64,000 bases of DNA from Moraxella caviae (GTDB taxonomy: Bacteria > Pseudomonadota > Gammaproteobacteria > Pseudomonadales > Moraxellaceae): assembly GCF_002014985.1 (NCBI RefSeq), contig NZ_MUXU01000010.1, positions 1 to 64,000 of the forward strand. The letters run 5' to 3'. The notes under the pieces are model-generated. The model did no database searches. It saw nothing but the letters and a program-made list of their open reading frames with translations, and had not been told where the DNA came from. The stretch's first letter is position 1. Every line of letters begins with the position of its first letter. This document shows, piece by piece, positions 9,180-18,352 of the stretch. Both the position numbers and the translations under genes were made by a program.

Positions 9180-10169
9180 TCATTCTCCCGCCTGCGCGCA
9201 CACCACCCAGTCATAGCCTGTTTGATAATCGATAAAGGTAAGCCATTCTCTTGGTAAATTACTGATGATTTTTTTGCCTGTTTGCACGCCTGCATCGGCG
9301 TTTTTGGGTATGGGCGCTGGTAAATTTAGACGCTTGCACAAATGCGCCATCACCTCAAAGCTGCTCGCAGGTGTAAAATCAGTCGCCAAATACAGCGGCT
9401 TTGGCGTACGTTCGTGTAAAATCCGCCACAAAACCGCCACCAAATCGGTGTCCATAATACGGTTTGTCCAATGCGCACAGTCCGCACCGTCTGTATGAGC
9501 AGTAGTCGCCAAACGCAGCAGCCGAGTGCGCGCCCTACCATAAATGCCGCTGGCACGCACGATGATTGCCCTTTCGCCAAAGGCTTGCACCAGCGCATTT
9601 TCAGCCTGCAGCAGCACTTGGGCGGTGGGCGCAGCGTGGACAGGTGGCGTGTTCTCATCGATGATGTCGCCAGCATTTTGCCCGTACACAGACGTGGACG
9701 ACACAAAAATAATCCGCTGCAGCGCACCAAATTCACTCGCCAAACTCGCTAAATTAGCACACACCGCAAGGTAGCTGTCTTGATACGCTTTTACTCTATC
9801 GCTCGTTTTTCGGCTTGGCTCGATAGTTTGGGGATTGGCGGTTTGAGAGCTGGCGTTTGGCAGATTGGCGGTTTGAGAATTGGCGGATTGTGGCGTGATG
9901 ACAATCACCATGTGCGTTGCCAAATGCAGCCCTGCTTGCACCAGCGCAGCTTTATCCATCGTGGCAGCGTTGATTGACCGATGACAAAGCCTGCCGCCAA
10001 GCCTTGCTTGCTGGGCGTACGCTTTGGGCGATGTAGATACGCCGATGATACGGCTGTTTGCAGTTTGCGCTGATAAATCGCCTGTTAAATCGCTCAACAA
10101 ATCGTCCGCCAGCCGCTCAGTCAATGCCAAGCCAATACCGCCTTGCCCAATGATTACATAATTTGCCAT
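9180..10169 (-). CDS. NAD-dependent epimerase/dehydratase family protein (SDR)
   Basis: A Rossmann protein of 329 residues from ATG 10169. The cofactor loop is NYVIIGQGGIGLALTERL. FVSSTSVYGQN carries the SDR tyrosine region (Ser-Val-Tyr), followed by IVRASGIYGRARTRLL. This resembles the YeeZ-like extended SDR group acting on nucleotide sugars or similar compounds; the substrate is unknown. A GTG at 10184 is an alternative start. Residues about 100-125 contain a Ser-Gln-Thr-Ala-Asn repeat, made by an imperfect tandem repeat in the DNA (about 9825-9890), inside the core of the protein. The gene is convergent with the DUF4126 gene. Confidence 0.8.
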   Translation of the reverse strand: MANYVIIGQGGIGLALTERLADDLLSDLTGDLSAQTANSRIIGVSTSPKAYAQQARLGGRLCHRSINAATMDKAALVQAGLHLATHMVIVITPQSANSQTANLPNASSQTANPQTIEPSRKTSDRVKAYQDSYLAVCANLASLASEFGALQRIIFVSSTSVYGQNAGDIIDENTPPVHAAPTAQVLLQAENALVQAFGERAIIVRASGIYGRARTRLLRLATTAHTDGADCAHWTNRIMDTDLVAVLWRILHERTPKPLYLATDFTPASSFEVMAHLCKRLNLPAPIPKNADAGVQTGKKIISNLPREWLTFIDYQTGYDWVVCAQAGE

Positions 10170-10216
10170 CTTAGCTGTTTTCACCCTTGCTTTTCACTTT
10201 TTAATTTTCACACCTA

Positions 10217-12295
10217 TCAAAAATACGTCAGCCACTGCGCCATCAGCTGCTGCTGGGTGTCGCCCTTGCCCCATTCCACATCGCCTGTCATGCGCAGCGC
10301 TTGGCGTGCGTTGATGTCAAATTGCGCACCGACAGACAGCTTAGGCTGAACGTACAAATCACGGCTCACGTCCGCTTTGTCGTGATGATACCACACAGGC
10401 AAAGACAGCTCGCCCAGCGCACGCCAACGCCCCGCAGGCTGATACACACAGCCCAAATCCAGTCCACCGCCCACACGGTAGCCTTGATTGAGCTTGCCAA
10501 GCTGCGCACCATAGCCAATCAGCGCATAGCACAGCGTATCGCCCAGCATTCCTGTGCCTGCTGCGCCTTGCCCCAGCGTCCATGACTTGCCCTTTTCTAG
10601 GCGAACGTCCAGCACCAAATGATTATCATTCGCTGCACTTGAAGCGTCCATCACTCGCATTAGACGCAAATGCTGCCCCCATGCACTTGCCGATTTAGGT
10701 TTGTCATCGGCTGGCGTTGCAGTTTTGGCGGTATTGGCGGTGTTAATAGTCGCGTTATTTTTGGCGGTGTTGGCAGGATTATAACTGCGCACCGAAAATA
10801 TCGTCAGCTCATCAAGCGACACATCGCCATCGCTTGCGCTAAGCGTCATGCTCGGCAAGCTTAGCGCATGAAACTGGCGCACGCCTGCAGGACGATCCAG
10901 CGCGTCTTGGTATGCCGAGCGCACACTGATGATTGCCTTAGTATTGCTTGGCTGATGGTGCGCCTTATCGGCAAAATCCGTCACGCCAGCGCCCAGCCCC
11001 AGCCGATACACAGGCGAGCTTTTGGCGGCGTCATTATTGCTTGGGCGTGCCACGCTCACATCACGAAAATTGGCAAGCGGCTGCGCCAACAGCGGACGGA
11101 TGTCTTCGCCATTGGTATAAGCCTTATTGATGGCGGCTTGTTTTTTGGTGGTGTCAGACGGCATAAATTCACGGCTTATGATGATGCCTTCTTGATCCAT
11201 GATGCGTGCGATTTGCGATGGAATGACGATTTTACCCACCTGCTTGCGCAAATTTTCATCAGGGCGCACTAAGTCAATCAAGCGCACAATTTCAGTGGCG
11301 CAATTATCATGCGTGAAAAAATACGGCCGCTGCAAACTTTGCACTTCATAAATGTGGCGCAGCACTTGGCGCAGCTCATCATCGTTTAAATTCAGCCGAT
11401 ACACCCACAAATCACGCCCATCGGTGTGCAGATAATCGGACGCTTTTTTAGCAAACGGCATGATTTCCATCACGCCATCATAGCTGCCCAGCATGGATTT
11501 AATCGCGCCTTCAGCTTGGCTGTCCCTGCGATTGGGCGCAACGGTATAATTGATTGCCGTGGCGGTATCCGTGCTGCCGTCCTTATCCACACGCATAAAA
11601 ACGTGCGCAAATGCTGACGCTAGGCTGTTGCCATGCTCTTCAGCAAACACCAAAGACAAGCCATGACCGCCCAGCAAATCCGCCCATGCGTCAAATTCTG
11701 CGCACGCCAACTCTGGCGTATTGATGCCCAATTTTTGCAAGTTTTCTTGGATAAAATGCGCGCGTGCAGGCAAGCGGCACAGCACAGCTTCATCTTGATT
11801 TTGCACAGCTTTTAGCATGGCGATGAGCTCAGCTGTCGGGTCTTGACTGCCGTTTGGTGCAAGGAAAAATTCTGGGTCGTCTTGCTGGCTGATGCTGCTT
11901 ATCACCGCCTTGCCTGCTTTATCCTTATCCGCCGTTGGCATGAATAATAATCGCCGCCAAGTGGTGTGCGCCGCCCATGCGTCAATCTGCGCTTGGCTGA
12001 GCGAAAATGGCGTGGCGTTTTCCGTATTTGGCATATCATTTGCTGGGTTTGACACATCATTGAAATTTGCCTGACTGATATTCATCTGACTGGCAGCACT
12101 CACCGCCTGCGCCAAATCTGCCGACAGCTCGCCTGTGCTAAATGGCGATGGCAAAGCAGCCTGTGCCGACATCAGCGCACAACTTGACCACACTGCCACA
12201 CCAACCCACGGCAAAAATGGCGTGCGTGCGCTGATGGGCTTGGCGTGCGCTTTTGTGGTGGCGGTTTTGGGCGATTTTTTGGTAAAATAACACAT
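10217..12295 (-). CDS. DUF4105 (Lnb-like) envelope protein
   Basis: A 692-residue exported protein. The N-terminus has a basic region, a hydrophobic stretch (about 28-46) and a likely signal cleavage after SAQA. Residues about 90-330 match the Lnb-type DUF4105 domain, including AWAAHTTWRRLLFM, LVFAEEHGNSLASAFAHVFM and YFFTHDNCATEIVRLIDL, with a conserved His/Asn/Cys cluster that looks like a papain-type active site. The last 200 residues alternate polar and aromatic residues and end in Phe (QWLTYF), as in outer-membrane barrels. Its function is unknown; a role in envelope lipid or peptidoglycan hydrolysis is only inference. The start ATG 12295 is preceded by a weak GAGA. Confidence 0.8.
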   Translation of the reverse strand: MCYFTKKSPKTATTKAHAKPISARTPFLPWVGVAVWSSCALMSAQAALPSPFSTGELSADLAQAVSAASQMNISQANFNDVSNPANDMPNTENATPFSLSQAQIDAWAAHTTWRRLLFMPTADKDKAGKAVISSISQQDDPEFFLAPNGSQDPTAELIAMLKAVQNQDEAVLCRLPARAHFIQENLQKLGINTPELACAEFDAWADLLGGHGLSLVFAEEHGNSLASAFAHVFMRVDKDGSTDTATAINYTVAPNRRDSQAEGAIKSMLGSYDGVMEIMPFAKKASDYLHTDGRDLWVYRLNLNDDELRQVLRHIYEVQSLQRPYFFTHDNCATEIVRLIDLVRPDENLRKQVGKIVIPSQIARIMDQEGIIISREFMPSDTTKKQAAINKAYTNGEDIRPLLAQPLANFRDVSVARPSNNDAAKSSPVYRLGLGAGVTDFADKAHHQPSNTKAIISVRSAYQDALDRPAGVRQFHALSLPSMTLSASDGDVSLDELTIFSVRSYNPANTAKNNATINTANTAKTATPADDKPKSASAWGQHLRLMRVMDASSAANDNHLVLDVRLEKGKSWTLGQGAAGTGMLGDTLCYALIGYGAQLGKLNQGYRVGGGLDLGCVYQPAGRWRALGELSLPVWYHHDKADVSRDLYVQPKLSVGAQFDINARQALRMTGDVEWGKGDTQQQLMAQWLTYF

Positions 12296-12541
12296 GGCGT
12301 TCTCATTAAGACGGTTTTAATTGACGATTTTACAAATTGGCACGCACCGCTGGCAAGCCGCAATTTTTCAAAATCGCTTTAAATTCTTACAATATTTTTT
12401 AAACGTGTTTTAGGCAGGATAATCATCACTATCCCAACAAAGCCGTTTTTAAAATAACTGATTTAAATCAATAAGTTTAAACCCTATTTAAAAACAGCAA
12501 CTCAAAACAACACATTTAAAATAACACAAGTATAACCCATC

Positions 12542-13117
12542 ATGACACATTTCACCATCAATAAAGGCGTACTAAGTGGCGCAGAATTCATCGCATCGCC
12601 CAATTTTAACGCACGCCCAAAGGACTGCACCGTAAGCGGTGTCGTCATTCATAACATCAGCCTACCACCTGAGCAATTTGGGCAAACCAACGCAGCAGGC
12701 GTACATCACGTCAAGGCGTTTTTTCAAAATGCGCTCAATCCTGATGATGACCCGTACTTTACCACCATTCACCAAATGCAGGTGTCAGCGCATTTACTCA
12801 TTGAGCGTGATGGCACGGTAACGCAGTTTGTCAATTTTAACGACCGCGCGTGGCACGCTGGGCAGTCGTGCTATCTTGGGCGCGCTAATTGCAATGATTT
12901 TACCATTGGCATTGAGCTAGAAGGCAGCGACACCACTGCCTTTACCGCCGCACAATATGACGTACTTGCCGCCATCATCAAGGCGATTTATGCCGCCTAT
13001 CCTGACACACGCAGGCATTTGATGGGACACAGCGACATCGCCCCAAATCGCAAAACCGACCCCGGCGTGCATTTTGATTGGATAAAATTGCGTGAAATGC
13101 TTGGCAAAAGCGAGTAA
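12542..13117 (+). CDS. ampD: 1,6-anhydro-N-acetylmuramyl-L-alanine amidase AmpD
   Basis: Cytoplasmic zinc amidase that cuts the stem peptide from anhydro-muropeptides in peptidoglycan recycling and, in many relatives, keeps AmpR-controlled beta-lactamase low. The 191-residue protein has the Amidase_2 zinc ligands His37 (VVIHNIS), His163 (GHSDIAP) and Asp173 (KTDPG), plus the typical RAWHAGQS. Its length matches the family. It lies just upstream of murJ in the same direction, a gene order shared with relatives. Loss of AmpD can raise beta-lactamase expression in bacteria with ampR; none is seen in this window. Confidence 0.95.
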   Translation: MTHFTINKGVLSGAEFIASPNFNARPKDCTVSGVVIHNISLPPEQFGQTNAAGVHHVKAFFQNALNPDDDPYFTTIHQMQVSAHLLIERDGTVTQFVNFNDRAWHAGQSCYLGRANCNDFTIGIELEGSDTTAFTAAQYDVLAAIIKAIYAAYPDTRRHLMGHSDIAPNRKTDPGVHFDWIKLREMLGKSE

Positions 13118-13375
13118 AATAGTCAGCTTGGCAAGTAGATTTAATCAAGCAGGTTCAATAAAGGCAAACAGCGCACTTTTTAAACACGCTTTTTTAAGTA
13201 TACTTTTTTAAACAGTCGCTGGTAAATTTGGCGAGTAGTGATTTTATAGCAAGTAATGATTTTATTTTAAATTAAAATCAACAACCAAAATTAGCAGCCA
13301 AAACCAACAACCAAGCTCAAATCACCAAACCAACCCAAACCAACCGCATTTTTATCACAACACAAGGCATTTTTC

Positions 13376-14953
13376 ATGGCTAAATCCAGACTTTTTCGCT
13401 CAACTCTCATTGTCAGTGCCATGACCATGCTCTCACGCGTGCTGGGTCTTGTGCGTGATGTGGTGCTGATGGGCGTATTTGGCGCAGGCGGCTTGATGGA
13501 CGCATTTTTGGTGGCGTTCAAAATCCCCAATTTCTTACGCCGCTTATTTGCCGAAGGGGCGTTTAGCCAAGCCTTCGTGCCTGTGTTATCCGAATACAAA
13601 GAAAAACGCACCCTAGACGCTGTGCAGGTGCTGATTAGCCGTGTGTGCGGCGTGCTAAGTTTGGTGCTTTTGGTGCTGACGGTGGCGGTGATTGCGCTTG
13701 CGCCTTTTGTGGTGTCGGTTTTCGCCCCCGGATTTAATGATGATGCCGCCAAATTTAGCGCCGCAACCGAACTTTTGCGCCTGACCTTTCCTTATTTATT
13801 TTTCATCTCATTGACGGCATTTTTAGGCAGTATTTTACAAAGCTATGGACGCTTTGCCGCACCTGCTTTTGCGCCTGTACTGCTTAATGTGTGCATGATT
13901 GGCGGTGCGCTGTTTGCCATGCCGCTGTTTGAAGCTGGTGTGATTGGCGCACCGATTATGGCGCTTGGCTGGGCGGTGGCAATCAGTGGCGTATTACAGC
14001 TTGCCATTCAGCTGCCAGAATTGTACCGCCAAAAGCTGCTCATCGCCCCAAAAGTGGATTTTCGCCACGAAGGCGTGCAGCGCATTTTAAAACTGATGAT
14101 GCCTGCGATTTTTGGGGTGTCGGTTACGCAAATCAACCTTTTGCTAAACACCGTTTTTGCATCTTTGATGATTGGCGGTTCGGTGTCTTGGCTGTACGCT
14201 GCCGAGCGTCTGAGCGAGTTGCCGCTTGGGCTGATTGGCGTGGCGATTGGTACGGTGATTTTACCAAGTCTGTCTGCCAGCCGTGCCAATGCGCGTGATG
14301 ATGAGTTTCGTCTGACGCTGGATTGGGCGGCGCGCCTAATTGTGCTGGTGGGTCTGCCAGCAAGTCTTGCGATGTTTGCGCTGTCTGATGTGCTGATGAA
14401 TGCGCTGTTTGTGCGTGGCGAATTTAGCACGCATGACGCTGCCATGAGCGGACTTGCCCTAAAAAGCATGGCGGGCGGTATTTTGGGCTTTATGCTGATT
14501 AAGATTTTCGCACCTGCGTTTTTTGCGGGGCAAGACACCAAAACGCCAGTCAAAATCGGCATCGTGTCGGTATTTGCCAACATGATTTTTAGCGTGATTT
14601 TTATTGGTCTGTTTTATTTGGCGAACTTGCCTTTGCATGGCGGCTTAGCATTGGCGGCAACGGGTGCAAGTTTTGTCAATGCTGGCTTGCTGTATTATTT
14701 CTTGCACACGCGCGGGATTTTTCGCTTTGGTGCGCACTGGCGACGTATGGGTGCGCAATTTGCCATTGCCGCTGCCGCCATGATGGCAAGCCTGTACATT
14801 GCCCTGCCGTATTATCCTGCCGAAGGCGAAATGTGGCACAAAATCAGCATTTTGCTGGGACTGTGCATGCTGGGTGCGGCGGTGTATGCGGTGGTATTAT
14901 TAGCAACAGGCTTTCGTCCACGCCAGCTTAAGCCAAGCTGGAGCGGTCAATAG
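13376..14953 (+). CDS. murJ: Lipid II flippase MurJ
   Basis: Inner-membrane MOP-family flippase that moves lipid II to the periplasmic face for cell-wall synthesis. The 525-residue protein has about 14 membrane segments. Hallmarks include MTMLSRVLGLVRDVVLMGVFGAG at the N-terminus (central cavity Arg residues), IPNFLRRLFAEGAFSQAFVPV, and LPLGLIGVAIGTVILPSLS. The ATG is the first of the frame and is preceded by an A-rich leader without a clear Shine-Dalgarno. It lies 258 bases after ampD. Confidence 0.95.
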   Translation: MAKSRLFRSTLIVSAMTMLSRVLGLVRDVVLMGVFGAGGLMDAFLVAFKIPNFLRRLFAEGAFSQAFVPVLSEYKEKRTLDAVQVLISRVCGVLSLVLLVLTVAVIALAPFVVSVFAPGFNDDAAKFSAATELLRLTFPYLFFISLTAFLGSILQSYGRFAAPAFAPVLLNVCMIGGALFAMPLFEAGVIGAPIMALGWAVAISGVLQLAIQLPELYRQKLLIAPKVDFRHEGVQRILKLMMPAIFGVSVTQINLLLNTVFASLMIGGSVSWLYAAERLSELPLGLIGVAIGTVILPSLSASRANARDDEFRLTLDWAARLIVLVGLPASLAMFALSDVLMNALFVRGEFSTHDAAMSGLALKSMAGGILGFMLIKIFAPAFFAGQDTKTPVKIGIVSVFANMIFSVIFIGLFYLANLPLHGGLALAATGASFVNAGLLYYFLHTRGIFRFGAHWRRMGAQFAIAAAAMMASLYIALPYYPAEGEMWHKISILLGLCMLGAAVYAVVLLATGFRPRQLKPSWSGQ

Positions 14954-15062
14954 TGCCAAACTTTTTGCCAAGCCGCCTACGAAACGTTACACAGCACCAA
15001 CACACGCTTACACTTAAGCCCTTGTAACTTTGCGCCTTGCCCTAACATAATAAGTTAAGTGT

Positions 15063-15100
15063 TGTTCGTTTGCTGTTCATTAGCGAACTTGGCGAACGAA
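15063..15100. promoter_or_regulatory. Inverted repeat upstream of a hypothetical gene
   Basis: GTTCGTTTGC (15063-15072) and GCGAACGAAC (15091-15100) form an imperfect inverted repeat, with a smaller GTTC/GAAC pair nested inside. It lies 39-76 bases before the ATG at 15139 and could be an operator or an mRNA hairpin. Confidence 0.35.
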
Positions 15101-15138
15101 CAAACGCAACCAATTCACAACCAACAAAAGGACACACC

Positions 15139-15657
15139 ATGCAACCAATCAGCCAACCGCACGCCAGCCACATTGACCCAAGCCTAAACCTTGAGCAAGT
15201 GCGTGCCGAATGCCAAGCGCTCGCCAAATCTCGCGCCAAATTCTCAGCAGGCGCCGCCATCATTCCTGTGCCGTTTTTGGACGTGGCGATTGACGTGGGT
15301 ATGCTTTCTAAATTATTGCCAGAAATCACCGAAAAATTTGGGCTGATTGACCCAACCGACCCAAACAACCCAACGGACGAAAAACTGCGCCAAGAAACCA
15401 TTCGTGAGCGCATTTTGGCAATCGGTGGCTTGGTGGCAACACGCGGTCTGGTGAATAAAACTCTGCAAGGCTTTGGCACGCGCATCATTGGCAAGCAAGT
15501 CGCCAAATATGTGCCGTTTGGCGGACAAATGGTGGCGGCGACATTGGGCTACATGATTTTTAAGAAAATCGCCTTTGACCACATTGACACTTGCTACAAA
15601 ACCGCCAAAGAAATTCAACGCAACAGCGTTCGTGCTGGCGCACAAAGCCAAATCTGA
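15139..15657 (+). CDS. Conserved hypothetical helical protein
   Basis: A 172-residue protein that I do not recognise with certainty. ATG 15139 is chosen because AAAGGACAC precedes it; an upstream frame from 15070 lacks one. Residues about 35-60 (GAAIIPVPFLDVAIDVGMLS) and about 125-145 (PFGGQMVAATLGYMIFKKIA) are hydrophobic and Gly/Ala-rich. This pattern is seen in small membrane-associated families such as DUF697-type domains, but the match is weak. A strong terminator follows at 15786-15825. Confidence 0.7.
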   Translation: MQPISQPHASHIDPSLNLEQVRAECQALAKSRAKFSAGAAIIPVPFLDVAIDVGMLSKLLPEITEKFGLIDPTDPNNPTDEKLRQETIRERILAIGGLVATRGLVNKTLQGFGTRIIGKQVAKYVPFGGQMVAATLGYMIFKKIAFDHIDTCYKTAKEIQRNSVRAGAQSQI

Positions 15658-15785
15658 GCGGTTTGAATGTAAACGGCCAAATCCAAACGATGATTTAAGT
15701 GATAATTTAAGCAATGAATTTTGCCAAATCACCTAAAATCTGACCATTTAACAAAATACCAGCCGTCAAATCATCATCAAAACCA

Positions 15786-15825
15786 TGGTGCAAGCCTTGA
15801 AAATTGGGGCTTGTGCCATTTTTTT
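15786..15825 (+). terminator. Rho-independent terminator
   Basis: TGGTGCAAGCC (15786-15796) pairs with GGCTTGTGCCA (15808-15818) over 11 bp with two G-U pairs, followed by a seven-T run. It ends transcription of the preceding hypothetical gene. Confidence 0.85.
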
Positions 15826-15868
15826 GCAAAATTTTTCTTTTTTGGCATAATAAAACTGCGTGTTTTAT

Positions 15869-15897
15869 TTGAGAAAATCGCCCAAACACGCTACAAT
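15869..15897 (+). promoter_or_regulatory. Sigma-70 type promoter of fdxA
   Basis: TTGAGA (15869-15874), a 17-bp spacer and TACAAT (15892-15897), about 70 bases before the ferredoxin ATG. Confidence 0.65.
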
Positions 15898-15965
15898 ATA
15901 CGCCACACTTTATTTCTTGAGTTTAGCCCTAATTTTTAGCCCTAGCCATTTGCCAAGGTAATCTT

Positions 15966-16289
15966 ATGACTTTTGTTGTAACCGATAACTGCATTCGCTG
16001 CAAATACACTGACTGCGTGGAAGTCTGCCCTGTGGACTGCTTCTACGAAGGCCCAAACTTCCTTGTCATCAATCCAGATGAGTGCATTGACTGCGCCCTG
16101 TGCGAGCCAGAATGCCCTGCCAACGCCATTTTCTCTGAAGATGAAGTGCCAGCAGGTCAAGAAGAATTTTTGGCAATCAACGAAGAACTCTCGCAAGTTT
16201 GGCCAAACATCACCGAGAAAAAAGACGCATTGCCAGAGCATGAAAAATGGGACGGCGTTTCAGGTAAATTGCAATACCTAGAGCGCTAA
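15966..16289 (+). CDS. fdxA: 7Fe ferredoxin FdxA
   Basis: Small cytoplasmic electron carrier with one [3Fe-4S] and one [4Fe-4S] cluster. The 107-residue protein shows Cys9, Cys12, Cys17, Cys21 and Cys25 ([17 protein letters not shown]) and Cys40, Cys43, Cys46 and Cys50 ([12 protein letters not shown]), followed by the usual acidic C-terminal extension of FdxA proteins. Its length and motif spacing match the family exactly. It is transcribed alone, with its own promoter and terminator. Its redox partner cannot be told from this window. Confidence 0.97.
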   Translation: MTFVVTDNCIRCKYTDCVEVCPVDCFYEGPNFLVINPDECIDCALCEPECPANAIFSEDEVPAGQEEFLAINEELSQVWPNITEKKDALPEHEKWDGVSGKLQYLER

Positions 16290-16312
16290 TCGCTGCGTTT
16301 TTTCAATTCTCA

Positions 16313-16336
16313 AACTCGCCTACGGGCGGGTTTTTT
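16313..16336 (+). terminator. Terminator after fdxA
   Basis: AACTCGCC-TACG-GGCGGGTT hairpin (one T-G pair) followed directly by a T-run. Confidence 0.85.
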
Positions 16337-16406
16337 GTTTGGATTTTACTTTGTGGAGTGTTGGATTTGATGGGGTTTTTTGTTCGTCTTGGGCTTGTGC
16401 GCCCTG

Positions 16407-16485
16407 CCGTTCGCCCTGAGTCTGTCAAAGGGTAAACGTAGAAAGGTTTTTGGCAAAGGATTGAACCCAAAAAAACCGCCCATGG
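16407..16485. repeat. Degenerate REP-type palindrome pair
   Basis: CCGTTCGCCCTGAGTCTGTC (16407-16426) is a decayed copy of the REP-like word found intact at 16495. It is followed by CCGCCCATGG (about 16476-16485), matching the far half of the intact pair. It probably arose by duplication of the neighbouring element. Confidence 0.6.
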
Positions 16486-16494
16486 TTTTATTTT

Positions 16495-16582
16495 CCGTTC
16501 GCCCTGAGCTTGTCGAAGGGTGGACGTGGCGGAATTTTAGCCTAAAAAACCGTCCATGGTTCGACAAGCTCACCACGAACGG
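16495..16582. repeat. REP/BIME-type inverted repeat pair
   Basis: CCGTTCGCCCTGAGCTTGTC GAAGGG (16495-16520) faces TTCGACAAGCTCACCACGAA CGG (16560-16582), with GTGGACG and CGTCCATGG inside. The whole unit can fold into a long hairpin. Words of this type (CCCTGAGCTTGTCGAAGGG) are known from many proteobacteria as REP elements mobilised by Y1 (RAYT) transposases. No such transposase gene is in this window. A second copy is at 28017-28107. Confidence 0.8.
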
Positions 16583-16614
16583 TTTTTTAAATTACAAACG
16601 GTTTTTTTTGAACG

Positions 16615-16715
16615 GTTTGTAGGCTGGGTTGAGCTTGCGAAAACCCAACAAATTTAAGAAGTTGTCTTAAAAAACGTTGGGTTACGCTTCACTAACTCAA
16701 CCTGCAATCTATGGT
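16615..16715. repeat. GTTGGGTT-type palindromic element, copy B
   Basis: The left arm TTGTAGGCTGGGTTGAGC... AAAACCCAAC (about 16617-16651) and the right arm GTTGGGTTACGCTTCACTAA CTCAACCTGCAA (about 16675-16706) are imperfect inverted repeats of each other. The unit is about 95 bp, non-coding and MITE-like. A further half copy (AAAAACCCAACC) follows at about 16743-16756. The rest of 16290-16954 is AT-rich, and I see no gene in it. Confidence 0.65.
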
Positions 16716-16954
16716 TTAGATTAAGTTAGCTTAAATAAAGCAAAAACCCAACCTTTCGAACTTGCCTTTCACATAAATTACAACAAACCACCCCATTACA
16801 AACCCATCACCAACTTTAAAAACCCCAAACCCCACAATGTTGAAAATTTCTCAACTAATCTTGAGAAATGTGAAATTGCCCAATCTTATATTCCTTGTTA
16901 TAGTATGCGCTTTTCTTGGCAAGATTGCCGCATTCATCTGACATAATCCAAACC

Positions 16955-18292
16955 ATGACCAATACTCAAACCAACACACCGCACCAACAAACGCTCAGCC
17001 TAGCCATCAGCCACACGCCCATGCACGCCTATCAATGGCTCGTGGTGGTGCTGGCTGTGGTGCTAAATATGCTTGATGGCTTTGATGTGCTGGCGATTGC
17101 CTTTACCGCCAAAAGCATTCAAAGCGAACTTGGGCTAAGCGGCGCGCAAATTGGCACGCTGATGAGCGCAGGCTTTATCGGCATGGCGATTGGCTCTGTG
17201 GGACTTGCACCTTTGGCGGATAAATTTGGTCGCCGTCCGCTGCTGATGCTTGCCACACTGCTGTCGGCGGTGGGCATGCTGGGGACGTATTTTGCCGCAA
17301 GTTTTGAAGCGATTGGCTTTTGGCGTGTGGTAACAGGGCTTGGCGTGGGCGGCATTTTGCCTTGCACAAACGTCATCGTCAGCGAATACGCCAACCAAAA
17401 ATGGCGCGGATTGGCAATCGCCATCTATGCGTGCGGCTTTGGCGTGGGCGCAACCTTAGGCGGTGTGTCGGCTGTCATGCTCCAAGACGAATTTGGCTTT
17501 CGTTCGGTGTTTTTGACTGGCGCAGTTTTGACAGCGCTTGCACTCGTTGCCTTGGCGGCATGGCTGCCTGAATCGGTGGCGTTTTTAGAACAAAAACAGC
17601 CTGCCAACGCCCTTGCTAGACTGACGCAAATCGCCCAAAAAATCGGCAAAACAGGCGATTGGCAATTACCCACCGCCAAACAAACCGTCAAAAAAGCGCC
17701 CATCGCCCAGCTGTTCGCCCCTGCGCAAATTCGCACCACGCTTTTGATTTGGCTGGCGTTCATTGCCGTGATGTCGTCATTTTATTTCATCAGCTCGTGG
17801 ACGCCTGCGCTGCTTGAGACTTCTGGACTTGCCAAAGAGCGCAGTCAGACACTCGGCATGGCGATTTCGCTGGGCGGTACGGTGGGTTCGCTGATTTTTG
17901 GCGTGCTGGTGAGCCACTTTAGTGCCAAATCGGTGCTGATGGCGTTCGTTGCACTGTCATCTTTGGCGATTATCGGCTTTGTGGCAAGTCCCACGCTTGC
18001 CATCGCCCTTGTCATGGCGGTGCTGGTCGGCAGTCTGGTGAACGGCTGCATCACCGGACTTTATACCATCAATCCCACGCTGTATCGCACCGAATTTCGC
18101 AGCACAGGCGTCGGCACAGCGATTGGCGTGGGGCGTATCAGCTCGATTATCAGCCCGATTTTGGCAGGTCAGCTGCTGGATTTAGGCTTTGGTAAGGACG
18201 ATTTATACCTTGGGGCAAGTGGTTTTATTTTGCTTGCACTTATCGCTTTGTACTTTTTGCGCACGCCAAACGCACAAAAAACGCACGCCTAA
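16955..18292 (+). CDS. MFS transporter, aromatic acid:H+ symporter (AAHS) type
   Basis: Inner-membrane importer of 445 residues with 12 predicted membrane segments. The first helix carries LNMLDGFDVLAIAFTA, the DGFD signature of the AAHS group (PcaK/BenK-like carriers of benzoate-type acids). The loop 2-3 motif is PLADKFGRRPLL. The ATG at 16955 is chosen over a TTG at 16916 because the family alignment begins just after it; neither has a strong Shine-Dalgarno. The substrate is not determined. The gene lies 60 bases before the MetE-like gene in the same direction, so the two may share an mRNA, and the substrate could be related to methyl-group metabolism (inference only). Confidence 0.85.
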   Translation: MTNTQTNTPHQQTLSLAISHTPMHAYQWLVVVLAVVLNMLDGFDVLAIAFTAKSIQSELGLSGAQIGTLMSAGFIGMAIGSVGLAPLADKFGRRPLLMLATLLSAVGMLGTYFAASFEAIGFWRVVTGLGVGGILPCTNVIVSEYANQKWRGLAIAIYACGFGVGATLGGVSAVMLQDEFGFRSVFLTGAVLTALALVALAAWLPESVAFLEQKQPANALARLTQIAQKIGKTGDWQLPTAKQTVKKAPIAQLFAPAQIRTTLLIWLAFIAVMSSFYFISSWTPALLETSGLAKERSQTLGMAISLGGTVGSLIFGVLVSHFSAKSVLMAFVALSSLAIIGFVASPTLAIALVMAVLVGSLVNGCITGLYTINPTLYRTEFRSTGVGTAIGVGRISSIISPILAGQLLDLGFGKDDLYLGASGFILLALIALYFLRTPNAQKTHA

Positions 18293-18352
18293 TCTTAACA
18301 CCCAACTTATTTTTAGCTTTTCAACTTTTCAACCCAATCAAAGGAAACACTC

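Noticed and set aside
16346..16622. Two frames across the REP region (+ and -)
   Set aside because: The translated PSTSSGRTE and RPELVEG stretches are what REP palindromes give when translated by chance. No ribosome binding site or family match.
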